64,000 nucleotides of DNA from Celoporthe dispersa (GCA_016584495.1 WAID01000010.1:124001-188000), one strand, 5' to 3'; counted from the first letter of the stretch, positions 25,356 through 37,859 are shown. Notes: generated by a model not told the origin, from the sequence alone. A program made the numbers and translations.

Positions 25356-28300
25356 ATGGATGGTACTCATTACCAGAGTCTGTATCCTACGACGAACGTG
25401 GCTGGGAGTTGGGATGCCGAGAGTGCTCATACCGATCACCGGATCCCCCGACAGTCACAAGTGAACGAGCCTTCGTGTTCCAGAAGCGAAGAAGGTCTAT
25501 TTGCTCCGTCGTTGGAAAGATCTGGTATAACTTGTTATGGCTCTGTAAGACGCAAAATCTTCAGTAGATACTCCATATTTCCTTATCTGGTCCCAACTGA
25601 TTGAAGCTCAAAGATCTGCGATATTCGCATCCAGCTCCTATCGCAGCCTTACCGCACGTCAGAAATCGAACTCATCCAGCGGTTGCCGGTGCTCTCCAAA
25701 GCAACAAGATCTTCCCGAAATCCGTGGTACGGGGTGCAATATTCAGGCGAGTTTATCGCTGCCTTTACCAAAGACGACAGCCAGATACTCCACAGTATCC
25801 TTCAAATGTATGTTGTTGAATTTGAAGCCATCGTGGACTTTGGTCAGGTTTGCGACAAATCAGATGTCCGGCAGGAAAATAAGCTTGCGATAATGAATAT
25901 TGATCTTAATGTGTATGGTAATTGGGAAGATGCACATTTGGTTGGAAAGGCTCTATCATCTCCCGGATTCTACTTACAGCAGCCCCTCACCATGCGCCAA
26001 GGTGTTCGATACTACAACCCACACTTTCTCCACACGCAAGAACTGCAGGGTATCAGTGTTGGTGAAACTCCAATGTTCAGAATCGGGGCAGTTGAAGCAG
26101 CAAACGAGACTGCCACTTCCGCCACTTCGAATGGCTTGGAGCTTGTTGAAAAAGGCGGCGACCACGATGTCACCTCCATCTTCGATTCTTTATCACAAAG
26201 CTCGATGCTACAGAAGCGAGGAGGAAGTGGTGTGCTTCTCACGGCTCTGAAAGAGTATGTGAAACATCAACGAATGAATGTCGGTGGACGGAAGATACTC
26301 ACACTTTGGAAGTCATCAAATGCAGGCGCTCGATTTCGTGTTCCGTTGCGAAACACGAACATTACCCTTGGGACTTTCTCTATGGGAGACACATGTGACG
26401 GAAAGGCAAGAACATAGGTTTGTCTGGAGAGTTCTCAGAGGAGAAGCCACTTACGAACTGACTTCTCCTCCCAAGTTACCGCCACAAGATCATCGGCATA
26501 GAACGGACTCAGAAAGATGAAAATAAAGGTGGCCTATTGGCGGATGAGATGGGATTGGGCAAGACAATGGTGATGCTTGCTACCATCGTTGGGTCTCTTG
26601 AACGAGCAGCGACTTTCGCTGCTCAGGCGCTGCAGGAAACATACACCGGCGCAATTCGTACTAGATCAAAAGCAACACTCGTCGTTGTGCCGTCCTCCAG
26701 TAAGTAGGACACAAGGGTTTGGAGATGTGCCCCGAGGAATGGAGAGTATACTGAAGCTGTCTCAAAATATTGCAGTCCTCATCGACAGCTGGTCGGCGGA
26801 AATACGACAGTAAGTCATGATAGAAATATGCTCGGCTTTTTTTATGCATATTTGAGTAGGTAAGAAGAACGACTAACGATTGCCTAGACGCATCCGAAGC
26901 AATACCATCTCTATTTTCAAGTATCACGGCCCGGGTCGTCATGAACAGGAGCGGAGATGTCTAGACTGCGATATTGTGTTCACAACTTACAAGACCATCG
27001 TAAGTGAAACGCAAATGAGTCGTGCCTCGTTATTCGGGGGCAATTGAGTGGTTTAGAATTGTTTTGGACGAAGGTGAGCTTATGGCAGTTGCTGTTCTTG
27101 AAAATGCTCAATCGTCCTAACACGAAGTTCTACGAAGCGCACGAAGTCAGAAACAGAAACAGCAAACAATTTCAGGCTGTTGCTGGCCTTGCTGCTGAGC
27201 ACCGCTGGTGCCTGAGTGGCACCCCCTTCCAGAATTCCTTGGACGACATCAGCTCTCTAGCCAGTTTCCTTCGTGTGCCGCTTCTGGATCATCCTGCGAC
27301 TTTCCGCAAATTCATTATGAACCAAGAGACTCACAGCGGACGAGACCGATACGAAAACCTCAGGCTACTTTTAACCTCGATTTGCTTGCGCAGAACAAGG
27401 AAAGCGGCCGGCCTGCCCGAGCCTGTGATTGAAGTGCGGAGGTTAGACTTCACTTCAGCAGAAAGAAAAGATTACGAAGAAATAATCCACCGTCTCAAGA
27501 GGTTTAGCGACTTGGACGTCAGTGGTCTTACTGTGACACATATTTTGTCTCGAAAATCACTGAGCAAAAGACACAGTCCACTAATTTTTCAGACGCTGTT
27601 GAAGCTGCGCCTCTTCTGCAACCACGGACGTCTGCGGACTTCTTCGTATGAAGATGATCTAGAAGATGCTCTTGATTATCTTCAGAAAGAAGACGAGGCA
27701 AATTGTGCCTTCTGCTCTGGCACAGTTTACGCGATTCATGATCAGCCCGACACAGATGGCGGTCGTCTCATCTCGCCATGCACGCATCTGGTTTGTCGAG
27801 AGTGTTACAATGACGCTTCTCTGGACACCAAATCTTGTCCATCATGCAGAAGTGGCGCTACGGATAATACCATACAGAATGTGCTGAGCCGCCTGAAGGA
27901 AGGAACCGCACCTAGAGAACTGTCTGTAACCCAGATGGACTGTGACTGGCCCGGAGAGTACCCCTCTAAGTTGCTAGCATTCATTAGCGACGTTAAGGAG
28001 CACATCAATGCGAAGAGGTAAGTTGTATAAATCGGTTTCCCTATGCCAAAGTATTGACATGTTTTGTATAGTATCGTTTTTTCATATTGGAAGAAGACTT
28101 TGGATATTGTTGGCAGTATTCTCCAGGCTCAGAACCTCTACTTCTATTTCATCCATGGGTCTATTGCGCATACCGAACGTCGTCGGATTCTTGACAACTT
28201 TCGGTCGTCGAATGGACGCGGTATATTACTGATGACTCTTGGGACCGGGGCAGTCGGGTGAGTGGACGCACGCACATAACAAAGACTAGAAAGCATAGGA

Positions 28301-28615
28301 TACAGTCAAACAGTGACAACTAATCTGTAACAATATCGAAGGCTCAATCTGGCTGTTGCATCTCGGATATATCTTCTGGAACCGCAATGGAACCCGTTCT
28401 TGGAACAACAGGCTTTTGGGAGGGCACAACGACTTGGTCAAACCGAGAAAGTGACAATCACTCGTTACATCATGAACGACACCATTGAAGATGTACCCTG
28501 AAACTCCCCCCTCTAGTCACTCAAGAACGCGGAGAACTGACTTCTTCATCAGACCAATGTACACCCAAGACAACTCACCAAGATGCACATTGCGTCGCGA
28601 GGGTTCAAGACTTAA
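25356..28615 (+). pseudogene. Rad5/HLTF-type SNF2-RING helicase, frame broken several times
   Basis: SNF2-family ATPase with a RING finger between the two helicase lobes, the layout of Rad5/HLTF/SHPRH proteins. The start is probably MDGTHYQSLYPTTN at 25356. Exon ends: first coding block to 26417, then 26476-26699, 26777-26810, 26888-27073, 27138-28017, 28072-28257, 28342-28492 and 28553-28615. Motifs: ADEMGLGKT (Walker A), DEAH rebuilt across the intron at 27074-27137, LSGTPFQNSLDDI, RING CAFC...CTHLVCREC...CPSC (27710-27845), TLGTGAVGLNLAVASRIYL and FGRAQRLGQT. Conserved text changes frame near 25610, near 26270 and at a G5 run (27037-27041). All catalytic motifs survive, so it is either a young pseudogene or an intact gene with sequence errors. 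The N-terminal 80 codons are the least certain. Confidence 0.75.
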
Positions 28616-29513
28616 GATCCGCACATGACGCTCGGAATTCGTTGCTTGGGAACGGTGAGCCCTTTCACTGAATAGGCGTTTAGGCAACTCTAGCGCCGAA
28701 GTAGTGTGAGGTCAAAAAGAAACAAGCAGGACCTATCGGACAGGTATGGGCATTTCCAATCAGCATTTAGGTGATCGTCTTCAGCTAAGATAGCAATCTT
28801 TATTCTTTCCTGGAGCTTGTTGCTCCTGTCTCATCTATCGATCAATCATATTATCCGAGTTGAAGGGTAGCGAGGAGGCATGGGCACTTCCCAGGGGACC
28901 GCAGGAGAGTATTGAACAACGGCATGATACTCAGTGATTATTTCCTTACATAGGTACGTCAGGGCTGGGAAGCAACGTAACATGGTACGCTCTCATAATC
29001 TCATGGAGGGTTGGACTTGTATTGGCAATGCGGTTTCCATAGCAATGAAATGGGCAGCCTCATAACAATACGATCATATTGTTTGTGCAGATGCCAGGTA
29101 GGATTATATACCCGTGGGAAGCCAGCTCTGCTTTCCCACTACCTCCGTTCCTCCCGTAGTGGGTGCCAAGAACCTCTTACGTGTAATGAGCACTGCTGTA
29201 GCCTGAGCGCGTTCAACAAGTACACAAAGGGGTTTATGCTATCAAGAGCGGTGTCAAAGTGCAATCCAAATGAATATCGGAAACGTCTAAGTATCTCTGC
29301 AGTATGTTACTAGCGGTGAGGCTATTACTTGTATCAGGAGTAATACTTAAATTGACGACTGAAGAGCTATATACTGAATCTATCTAATGGTAATGAGTGC
29401 GTCCTTATATGTCCAGCTCTTCAGACTGGATCGTTGGGCTCGCTGGCGAGCTTACTGATCCATGGTGTGAGGCTCGCTGGGATCGCTAACAATCCTAGCG
29501 ATCCATCCCTGTG

Positions 29514-29526
29514 TAACCCTAACCCT
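29514..29526 (+). repeat. Interstitial telomere-like repeat (TAACCCTAACCCT)
   Basis: Two units of the fungal telomere repeat (TTAGGG read on the other strand). A second two-unit copy, AACCCTAACCCT, is at 29843-29854 inside the foldback element, in the same orientation. Too short to be a telomere; it may mark an old break repair. Confidence 0.5.
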
Positions 29527-29657
29527 GAGTTATGTAATTCTGTTCCATTTCTGCACTAGAGTGTTAGACTCTCGGCTCCTGGGGGTCCGTTCCGGGTAGC
29601 CTTAGTGCTGTGTCGTTTTCCTGTCGTGACCTGCATGTTGGATGGGTCATAACATTA

Positions 29658-30059
29658 CGGCTTAAAACATCTCATATTTCGAAAGCTTTTTTCTCATACA
29701 AACTACCAACTTTAACATGGCTAATTCAATAATCAGCAATACTTAAAAAGTATATTGCATATAAATATTATAGAGATTTTTCTAAGCAATAGAATGCATA
29801 TTTTTTCAATTTTATTGAATGAAATATTTTGTTGCTTTTCGAAACCCTAACCCTTGTTCCCAGAATTTTACGTGAAGAATTCAAATTTGAGAATTTGCTT
29901 AATCAAGATGGAAAAATATTCTATTTAAAGTTATGAAATTATTTATAACTTTTGTATAGAATGTTTTTCAATATATCTATTCGTTATTTAATTACTTCCA
30001 GGTTGAAGTTGGTAGTTTGTATGAGAACAAGCTTTCGAAATATGAAATGTTCTAGACCG
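29658..30059. mobile_element. 402-bp AT-rich foldback / MITE-like element with ~62-bp terminal inverted repeats
   Basis: The left end 29658-29720 (CGGCTTAAAACATCTCATAT to TTTAACATGG) is matched, inverted, by 29998-30059 (CGGTCTAGAACATTTCATAT to TTCAACCTGG). Aligned by eye the two arms agree at about 55 of 63 positions with one single-base gap; several differences are C/T changes. The inner sequence is AT-rich, and the first bases inside each arm are also similar (CTAATTCAATAA against GTAATTAAATAA), so the element may fold back further. There is no coding capacity. No clear target-site duplication is visible. The size, inverted ends and lack of genes fit a MITE or foldback remnant of a DNA transposon, perhaps altered by repeat-induced point mutation. 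Confidence 0.7.
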
Positions 30060-31693
30060 CAAAAAGTTTTTGGCACCGACTGCAGAGGAACGAAGCAGAG
30101 GGCCAGGAAGGCTAGTGCCCACGGATACTTATCGTAGCCCCTACAGAGGCTTAAATAACTGGTATTTATGCTGAACCAGAACCTCGGGCGCCGTCGCACG
30201 AAAGGACGAACGTCAAGGCAATGAGCAAGGGCTTGTGCAGCCCAAGCATGCTGAATCGGTCACAAGGACGACAACAAACGAAGGCCACACGTGCACAAGG
30301 TCAGGGTGAAAAGCCTGCCTTAGACCTGTCCAGAGTGCTCAAATTGAGGGAAGAAGGGAAGATATCTTGTTATTCTTGTCCAGGCGTAGAAAAAACGAAG
30401 GGGGGTTGTACTCTTATATCTGAACGTCCTCAGGACCCACCTGCATTACATGTCCTGAGGTCTACAACAATGCATGATGGCTCAGCTACAGGGTGTTGTT
30501 TTGAGCCTCAGCGAATTTCGAGATTGGAAAATGTGGACTAGTTTTAGTGCTGAATCACTAGCTCGACTGTTCAAGTCTAAAGACCATGTGGCTCGTAATA
30601 CTTTCCCCCCCGGACAATGAGGCACTGTTCGAAAAAGGCACTGGGCTCTGTTCCTTGTTTATCTAGATAACAGTCAAACTAGGAATTGTAATGGTGTCAT
30701 ATACTATGGGATGCATCTGAATACTGGCAGTGATCGTGCTTTTCCGGATTGAGATTCATTCAAGACTGTGTTTAAAAAAAAAAAACGGCTAATGGAAGTG
30801 GATCCATAAGTCATGACTCATACTTCACATGCTACTGGCTAATTAGCTGCCCTGCTTTATTAGCTGCATGCTGGCTCAGCTGAACAGGGCTTCACAACAC
30901 AAATTGAGATTGAAATGCACAGAACATCTCTAGCCACTGCTCATTGGGTAATAAGTTCCGCATGTGGCTCTGCTTAGTACACTAATTTCTGCACATTCAT
31001 TAGTAAGATGGGAAGTGAAGGAAACTCCACCTCCTATGGCTGGAGGTGACAATCTGCCACTGTGATTGCCAAGCCTCATAAATGCAATCAGCATGATCAC
31101 ACATATGCACACTGGCTCAGCTTGCGGTTGCCTTACTTGGTTTTGATAATGAAAAATGTTGGCCAGGTCTTGCTCTTACTGTAGTTGCTGGCTCGTAGGG
31201 GAAGGGGATCCCAGCCTGTTTCCCCACTCCACCTTGCAGCCGACTATGTTCTGTTCTATCTTCGAGCCTGTTCTCTGTGACCCCTCCTCCTCCCTCTACA
31301 CCCCTGCAGCTGCTAGCTCGACAGCTCTACTTTAGCTCAAGACCCGAGGCATCATCAGAGGGTCACTTCCACAGCCTTATCTTCGACAATAAGTAATTGA
31401 GACAATTCGTTGCGAAAATGGTACTCGCAAGAGAATTCCTCAATCCATACGGCGATCTCGAAAGTTGGAACACATTTCGCTTAGGAGCTCCTCGTCACCG
31501 CCAATTACGGCGAATACGACATGACTAGGATGCAATCATCAGGAGAGCACAGAATGAAGGCTGCCACGATCTTGCGCTGGAATCCTGGGTGCCATGATGG
31601 CTGGTCTTAGTGGATCATCCTCATTCGCTATACGTATATAGACTGTCCCGTGTGTCCAAATAGAGATAGGCGGTCAAATCCAAAGCACCTTCT

Positions 31694-34022
31694 TTATATA
31701 GCCCCAAACTCGTGGCTCAAGACCTCCGAGATGTCACAGCCCGGCGCAAAGCCGAGGTTCGCCATGAACTGTGGGTCAGCGTCGACGCGGTCGAGGTAGT
31801 CCATCGACGACAGGTCGTCCAGGAGGGCATCGTAGTCGAGTGGCCCTGCATTGAAGCTCTCCCGGTGGACCAGAGGCCGCGCCGTGGTGGGCATGCGTTG
31901 TCCCTGCTGGAGCGGGGGCCCGGGGCCGCCGTGCATCATGGGCCGCGTGCCCAGTATGGGCATATTGGTGTTTGCCAAGGCCGGGTCGAGAGCTGTGTCG
32001 TGTACGGTTTTGGAAGGCGAGAGGGTTCCCATCATGTATGGCGCGTGATTTTGTGGTGGGATTTGTTTAGGCATGATGGTTGGTGTGTGAAGGCTGGCAG
32101 ATGTATACAGGTCGGAGGGTGGCGACATGGTCACGGTAGGGGCGGTCTGGGCCGACCCGACAGCCAGCGGTGTTTCTGCTGCTGTGGTGGTGGTGGTGGT
32201 CGTGTTTCCTGGTAGAGCGGAGACCGAGAGGATAGTCCCAGGTGGTTTGGTAGCCGGTGATGTCCAGATGGAAGCCAAGGTACCTTGGGCGGCCTGCCAT
32301 CTCTCCTTGCCTTGTGGGTGAAGGTCATGGAAGCTCCGGTGCTGACGCATCATCGCCAAACAGCTCGAGAAGAATGGCGGTGCGCCACAAGCACCGAACT
32401 GTGCTAGGTACTGCTCGACAGACTCTAGGATGAGACCGCAAGGCGATTCGTCCACGGAGTCGAGGATGGCGCCCACCCACAAGAACAAGATTCGCAGGAC
32501 ATACGCGGACGGGATGCTGACTGAGCTGGAATCCCGGGAAATGATGAAGCTGGCGAAGGGGAGGCGTGGCTTGATGGTCTGGTGTAGGAGCATCATAGCC
32601 TCTGGTGCGTGCTCTCCAGACAGAAGCCCGTTCTGCCTCTGCAGAGTTCGTTTTCTCATAAACTTAAAGACATCGTATAACTGGTTGAAAGTTGTTAAAG
32701 AGTATGCAGGACTTCGAGACGACATTCTTGCACCAGAACTAGGGCCGAACCCCTCACACGGTGCCCATGGCTGCCACTCATCCAGGTTGTCCTCTGGTAT
32801 ACTCATGCCCTCGCTAATGCCCGCGGTGTCGAGGCTCGGCATGCCCCCTTCGATGTACCGAGATCAGGGTGTCAAGGATATAGCAGCCCATCAGCACCGC
32901 CGTGGCTCGCCTGGACGACCGCTCGTCCCCATTATGGAGCTCAGACACGTCCAGGGCGATCCGGTGAGCCAGGCCTACCAGTATCCAGGCACACGTTTTC
33001 TTTCCTTTTCCGACGTTGATAAGAGCCAGGAGAAGCAGTGCTCTGGTGTGCTGGATCTCGAAATCACCCTCTTCTGAGGGCACCAGCCTCCTTGCGATAT
33101 TGTAAATGTCGTCTGATGACAAAGCTGGGCGTTCCGCCGCCCCGGCAGTCGACGCATTGAGACTCGAGGCGTCCTGGTGGGATGCCAGCGCCATGGCTGC
33201 CCAGAGCTCAGCATGCGCTGCAGAGGCGTTCCCCATCTGTCGGATGTCAAGGCCGCCTTCTGGGTATAGGTATATGGTTTTCAATAGGTCCTGCTTCTCC
33301 AGGATAGGATACCAGCAGTGCGTGTAGCTGAAGTAGATGTCGACAAGCCGCCAGTGATTCACGGGAAGCTTGATGACATGGTCGACCTGGGCATCGGAAG
33401 GACTGTAGCCGTCGGCGTATCTCAGGAGCGGGCCACCGGCCGACTGGGACGGTCTCTGGAGGGGGGTTGAGCTGCAGAGAGTCTGTGGTGTCTCCGCGCT
33501 CTGCTCATTGTCGCTCTCTAGGTCATCCGAAGGCGAGGACTTGTCGACCCGAGACTGAGCGACATCCCCACCAGAGAGTATGCGGTCAATCTCCTTGTGA
33601 ACCTTGCTCCTCCTCCACCTCTTGTGCAGGCGGTTGGCCTTATCCAAGTCCTTGCCCACGAGGAGGTTCTGGCCCTGGCCGCCCCCGTGCATCAAGAGAT
33701 TGTCCAGCGCATCCTCGCATCCTGGCACCTTCTCGAAGAGCCAGGCCAACGCTACCTCTAGGGTCTTGATATACCCGGTCTGTACGCCTCTCTTCTTAGG
33801 GTTGGCGGCGTAGGTGCATGGGCGGTTCTGGGACACGCAGGGAAAGCACAGTGGCTGGATGCCGTCGCACTTCTCGCGCGCAGCTCGGCATTGGTCGCAT
33901 GCCCTCGAGACTCGTTGCCTCTTGGCGGGTGTAGAGGTGTGTGTGTTGGCGGGGCTCGAGTCGGTGGCATTGTCGGCCTCGGATGTGGCAGAGGTCGTTG
34001 TGATCTTTCGCTTCGAAGGCAT
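31694..34022 (-). CDS. qa-1F: Quinate pathway transcription activator (Zn2Cys6), one-base frameshift
   Basis: Activator of the quinate genes, homologous to QA-1F of Neurospora and QutA of Aspergillus; about 775 residues, intronless. The N-terminus carries a Zn2Cys6 cluster, RACDQCRAAREKCDG followed by CFPCVSQNRPC, directly after a basic segment, then a GYIKTLEVALAWLFEKVPG helix. The fungal transcription factor domain covers about residues 230-480 and the tail is Pro/Thr-rich with an acidic end (YDALLDDLSSMDYLDRV), a likely activation region. The frame breaks at a run of five C (32844-32848): LDTLISVHRRG reads in one frame and MPSLDTAGISEG in the next; four C would restore it. It is divergent from qa-1S. 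Taken at face value the activator would be truncated at about residue 402; I think an indel error is likelier. Confidence 0.87.
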
Positions 34023-35045
34023 CGCAGTTGGTCTCGGAGTCAGGATATGTCTGGCCCGTTCATTGTCCCCTGTTCGAGTTATGGAGTAGGCATGGCCAGT
34101 GCTCAGTGTCTTTGTTGTGTGATGATCCGCATCGCCTACCAGACACGGTCAAGAAAAACGACGCGCGCAATCTGTGGTGTGCGTTTGCGTGAGGTGCGTG
34201 TGTGCGTTTTGCCGAAGCGTTGAGAAAAGGATGAATGAAATCAAGTTTCCCCGGCCACACTGCCAGGGTACGAATTGGAAATTGCAGCGGAAGCACTGGC
34301 GCATCGCTGGAGGGGCATCACTGGGAAAGGGTGGGGTTTCAAGGCCACGAAGCCTGCTCTACCCAGGCTAGCACAGTGCTGGGGAGTATTTGGGCAGTCT
34401 CGTTCAGTGGGCGCTGCCGCTTCAATGGGGTCCAAGTTGGGGAATCCGGGGAATGGTCGCCCACTGAGTGCGGGGAGATCCCAGTAAATCTTGGCAGCTG
34501 AGCCCAATAACGTAGCATCTCCCAGCAGCTAAGCCTGGAAAAGGCACGAGACAAGGATTGGGCCCGGCTAAGTATTTATCCTCTAGTGGGGCTTTTTACC
34601 TACCCAGGCTCGAAAGGGAAGAAGGAAGGCTATGCCTTGCTTCAACCGCCGCGGCTAGAGAGGATAGATTCCTCCCCCAATTTCCATCCTCTCGTCACAA
34701 CTTCTGTCCACCCAGCGGACGAACCTGGCCTCCTAGACAGCACGGACTGCTACTATTTGGCGAACAAGGATCCTAACGACTGCGTGGGGCCAAAACACCG
34801 CTTCTTGGGGCTAAAACGATTTGATGGAAACTGACGGGTCCTGTCCCTCGCCGTCTTGGTTCACGACTTGTTCTTTGGACACGGACAGCAATTCGAAGAG
34901 CGACGCACACCACAGAGGGAACAGGGTAGCCATGAGCGATGCGACAGGAGACACAGATGCTTCTTATACCCATAGAGGACGATAACACCTGTCCATCGGC
35001 GCACAAACACCCTATACGCCTTGGCGCCGCCAACAGCGTGTCAAG
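34023..35045. promoter_or_regulatory. Divergent qa-1F / qa-1S promoter region
   Basis: 1,023 bp between the start codons of activator and repressor, as in the divergent Neurospora pair. It contains the near-consensus QA-1F site at 34566-34581 and no gene. Confidence 0.6.
34566..34581. promoter_or_regulatory. Putative QA-1F binding site
   Basis: GGCTAAGTATTTATCC matches the Neurospora consensus GGRTAARYRYTTATCC at 15 of 16 positions; only the third base (C for R) differs. It lies 465 bp before qa-1S and about 545 bp before qa-1F, where autoregulation and repressor control would need it. A weaker 13/16 match (GGGTAAGCCTTCTTCC) is at 38212-38227 upstream of qa-y. Confidence 0.6.
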
Positions 35046-37859
35046 ATGGCTTCTGTTGTAGCTGGAGCCAAACGCAACTTCTCAGCCATGGCTGCTGAAC
35101 GGGAAGATGGTCACCACGATCCAACCTCCAGGCACCAGAGCCCCTACCCCAGCAAGCAGTATGGCTCCATATCTGATTCCTCGACACACACGTCAAATTA
35201 CTCTTCAGCAAGAGGTAGGATACAATCTCCCTCCCCAGGCGTACCGTTTCTTTGATGTCTAACAACAACGCTGTCCAGGCTCCCGTTCTGCGCCGAGCTC
35301 CCCACGGCCCTCGTCCGACTTCTCCTCCATTAGGATATTCAGTCCACAAGCCTCCATAGTCATCACCGGAGTTCGAGGAACCGGCAAGACCACCCTGGCC
35401 ATCATCGCCTCCAGTGCCATGAAGCGAAAGGTCATGGATGCCGAGAGGGCGTTCCATGAGGTCACTGGCCTCTCGAGCCAGGCATATAAGAAACAACATG
35501 GCTTGGCAGACTATCACAGCCGACAGACTGAGGTCTTGAAGGATCTGTTCCGTCGCTACCATAACAATACTATTATAGTATGCTCGTGGATGGAGCGCAA
35601 CGTGCAGTCCGTACTCCGGGACTACAGCAACAGGACGCCCGTGGTCTATGTCGTTCGAGAACCCAAAGCTATCAAGGAGCACCTCAAGGTGCCTGATGAC
35701 GCGAGGTTGAAGGATCTCCTGGACGCCAGTGGCCTCGTGCTTCGGAGGTGCAGCCACTTTGAATTTTTCAACGTCTCCGAGGACCTGCTGAAGAAGAACA
35801 AGGCTGACTCGCTGGACGGGCTCATCACGGAACTCGACGAGAGGTCACCTGCACCCTATTTGACGCTGAAGAGAGCCGAGAGGCACTTTCTCAAATTCTT
35901 GTCGCTCATACTACCTAAAGGAGCGATACCGTTTATAGAATCCGCCTTTCCCCTCGCATCCATACCAGCCGAGGACAGACGTTTCACATACGCCGTCTCG
36001 ATCCCCTTGTCAGTCCTGCTTACCAAAAACGTCGACATCGAAGATATCGAGACGGGCGCAGACGCCGTCGAGATCGTGGTAGACGATCTGATTAATCCTG
36101 CCTTCAGGCCGAGCGGAAGGCACATCACCCCCGAAAACGCAGGCGAGATCAGTCGGGCTTTGTGCGACATCAGACGAAATACGGTTATACCTATCCTCTA
36201 TCATGTTGTGTTTCCTGAGTCGGCATTGCGAGACGATGCATGGAAGTCCTTGTACCTGGACTACCTGCAGCATGGCTTACGCCTAGCCGCCGAGTATATA
36301 ACCGTCGATTTGAGACTGGAGGACACCCACGTCTCTCATTTACGTTTAACAGCGGGACGGACCAAGCTTCTCGGGAATCTCCAGATACCTAAAGCGCCCG
36401 CACCATCTTGGAGGGATCCCTCGTGGATGACATATTACCAGAGGGCCAGGAGTCTTGGGTGTGACATGGTTCGCTTCACCCGTGTGGTCGAGCACTATCC
36501 AGACAACTTTGATGTTGGCTACCTGCAGGCCAAGATTGATGATCTCGGAGAACCCAGACTACCCGTCATTTCATACAACACTGGGAGAAAGGGCAGGAAT
36601 TCGGCTTGTTGCAACCAGGTGTTGACCTCGGTCCTGCCAGCTGGATCGACGGCGGCGGAGACGAGCTACGACATCGATACATGCTCTCCCCAGCCTTGTG
36701 CGACGGCCCTCGACATGACAAAAGGTCTCTACTCATCATTTGTATATGACCCCATGAAGCTCTACGTTATAGGCGGCGACGTCTCTAGCAGCCTATCACC
36801 CGCGATGCACAACGCTGCACTTGCTGCGTGTGGCATTCCTCACCACTACCGACCGCATTCTACTACATCCATCCGAAGCCTACACGATCTCGTCATGGAT
36901 CCACAGTTCGCCGGCGCCTCCATAAGCCTTCCGTTCAAGGTCGAGATCATCAGCATCACTCACTCTTTGAGCAAACATGCGAAAGCAATTGGCGCTGTTA
37001 ATACTCTGATACCTATTCGGTCCCTCAACGATGATGGGACGGTCCCAGAGGACGCTCGGCTCTTCCACTGCCGCAATCGTTCCGGGCCTATCAAAGCGCT
37101 CTACGGAGAGAACACGGACTGGATTGGGATCAGGGCGTGCATCCGACGAGGTCTGTCACCGGCAAATGCAGTGCGGTCGAACAGCTGCGGACTGGTCATC
37201 GGCGCGGGCGGAATGGCAAGAGCTGCGGTGTATGCTATGCTGCAGTTGGGTCTCAAGAACATATGCGTGTTCAATCGCACGTGAGCTCAACTCCGCCTCT
37301 GTGATCTATTGGGCTACTACTACCTCTGTCTGGACTTTACTGACCATCTCTCAGCTATGCAAATGCGGAGAAACTCGTTGCTCATTTCACGAGACTCCTA
37401 GCCAGAGATGATCTCCCTCTCTTCGGCCCCAAGTCCGACGTCGAAACCCGCTTTCACATCCTGCGCACGAGTGACGACCCATGGCCAGAGGGCTGGCGGC
37501 AGCCAACAATGATTGTCTCTTGTATCCCTGGAGGCAACCCTGGCGCAGACTTTTCGCTGCCCCCACAATGGCTGGAGAGCCCGACTGGCGGTGTGGTGGT
37601 CGAGTTTGTGTACAAGACGCTGTACACCCCAATCCTGAGCCAGAGCCATCGCGAAGCCCACCGAGGCTGGGTCACGATGGACGGCCTCGACATCCTGCCA
37701 GAGCAGGGTTTTGCGCAATTTGAACTGTTCACTGGCCGACGGGCGCCTCGGAGGTTCATGAGGCGGGAGGTTTTCAGAGCCTACACTGACGAAAAGGGTC
37801 GATCTAACCTGGCGCATTTGCGACCGAGACTCGATAACATAGTGGAGCATGAGCCTTGA
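35046..37859 (+). CDS. qa-1S: Quinate pathway repressor (AROM-derived)
   Basis: Repressor of quinate utilisation (QA-1S/QutR), 891 residues, built from domains related to the last three enzymes of the pentafunctional AROM protein. Exons 35046-35214, 35279-37280 and 37355-37859; phases close exactly. Order: a Ser-rich N-terminus; a shikimate-kinase-like domain with an intact P-loop VITGVRGTGKTTLA (residues about 78-92); a type I dehydroquinase-like domain (from about IPLSVLLTKNVDIEDIETGA); and a shikimate-dehydrogenase-like domain (YVIGGDVSSSLSPAMHNAAL, NTDWIGI, VIGAGGMARAAVYA). In the family these modules sense pathway metabolites and hold the activator inactive. The reading frame is undamaged, unlike its partner qa-1F. 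Length is close to the Neurospora and Aspergillus proteins (about 920). Confidence 0.93.

Larger units (their letters stand above)
28616..31693. other. Gene-poor, partly AT-rich region
   Basis: Three kilobases between the SNF2 gene and qa-1F without a convincing gene. The part from 29,640 to 30,060 is strongly AT-rich and is the foldback element annotated separately. A 106-codon frame at 30221-30541 with no recognisable domain could be a relic. A run of A lies at 30773-30784. Gene poverty and AT-rich repeat remains suggest old transposon DNA. Confidence 0.5.
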
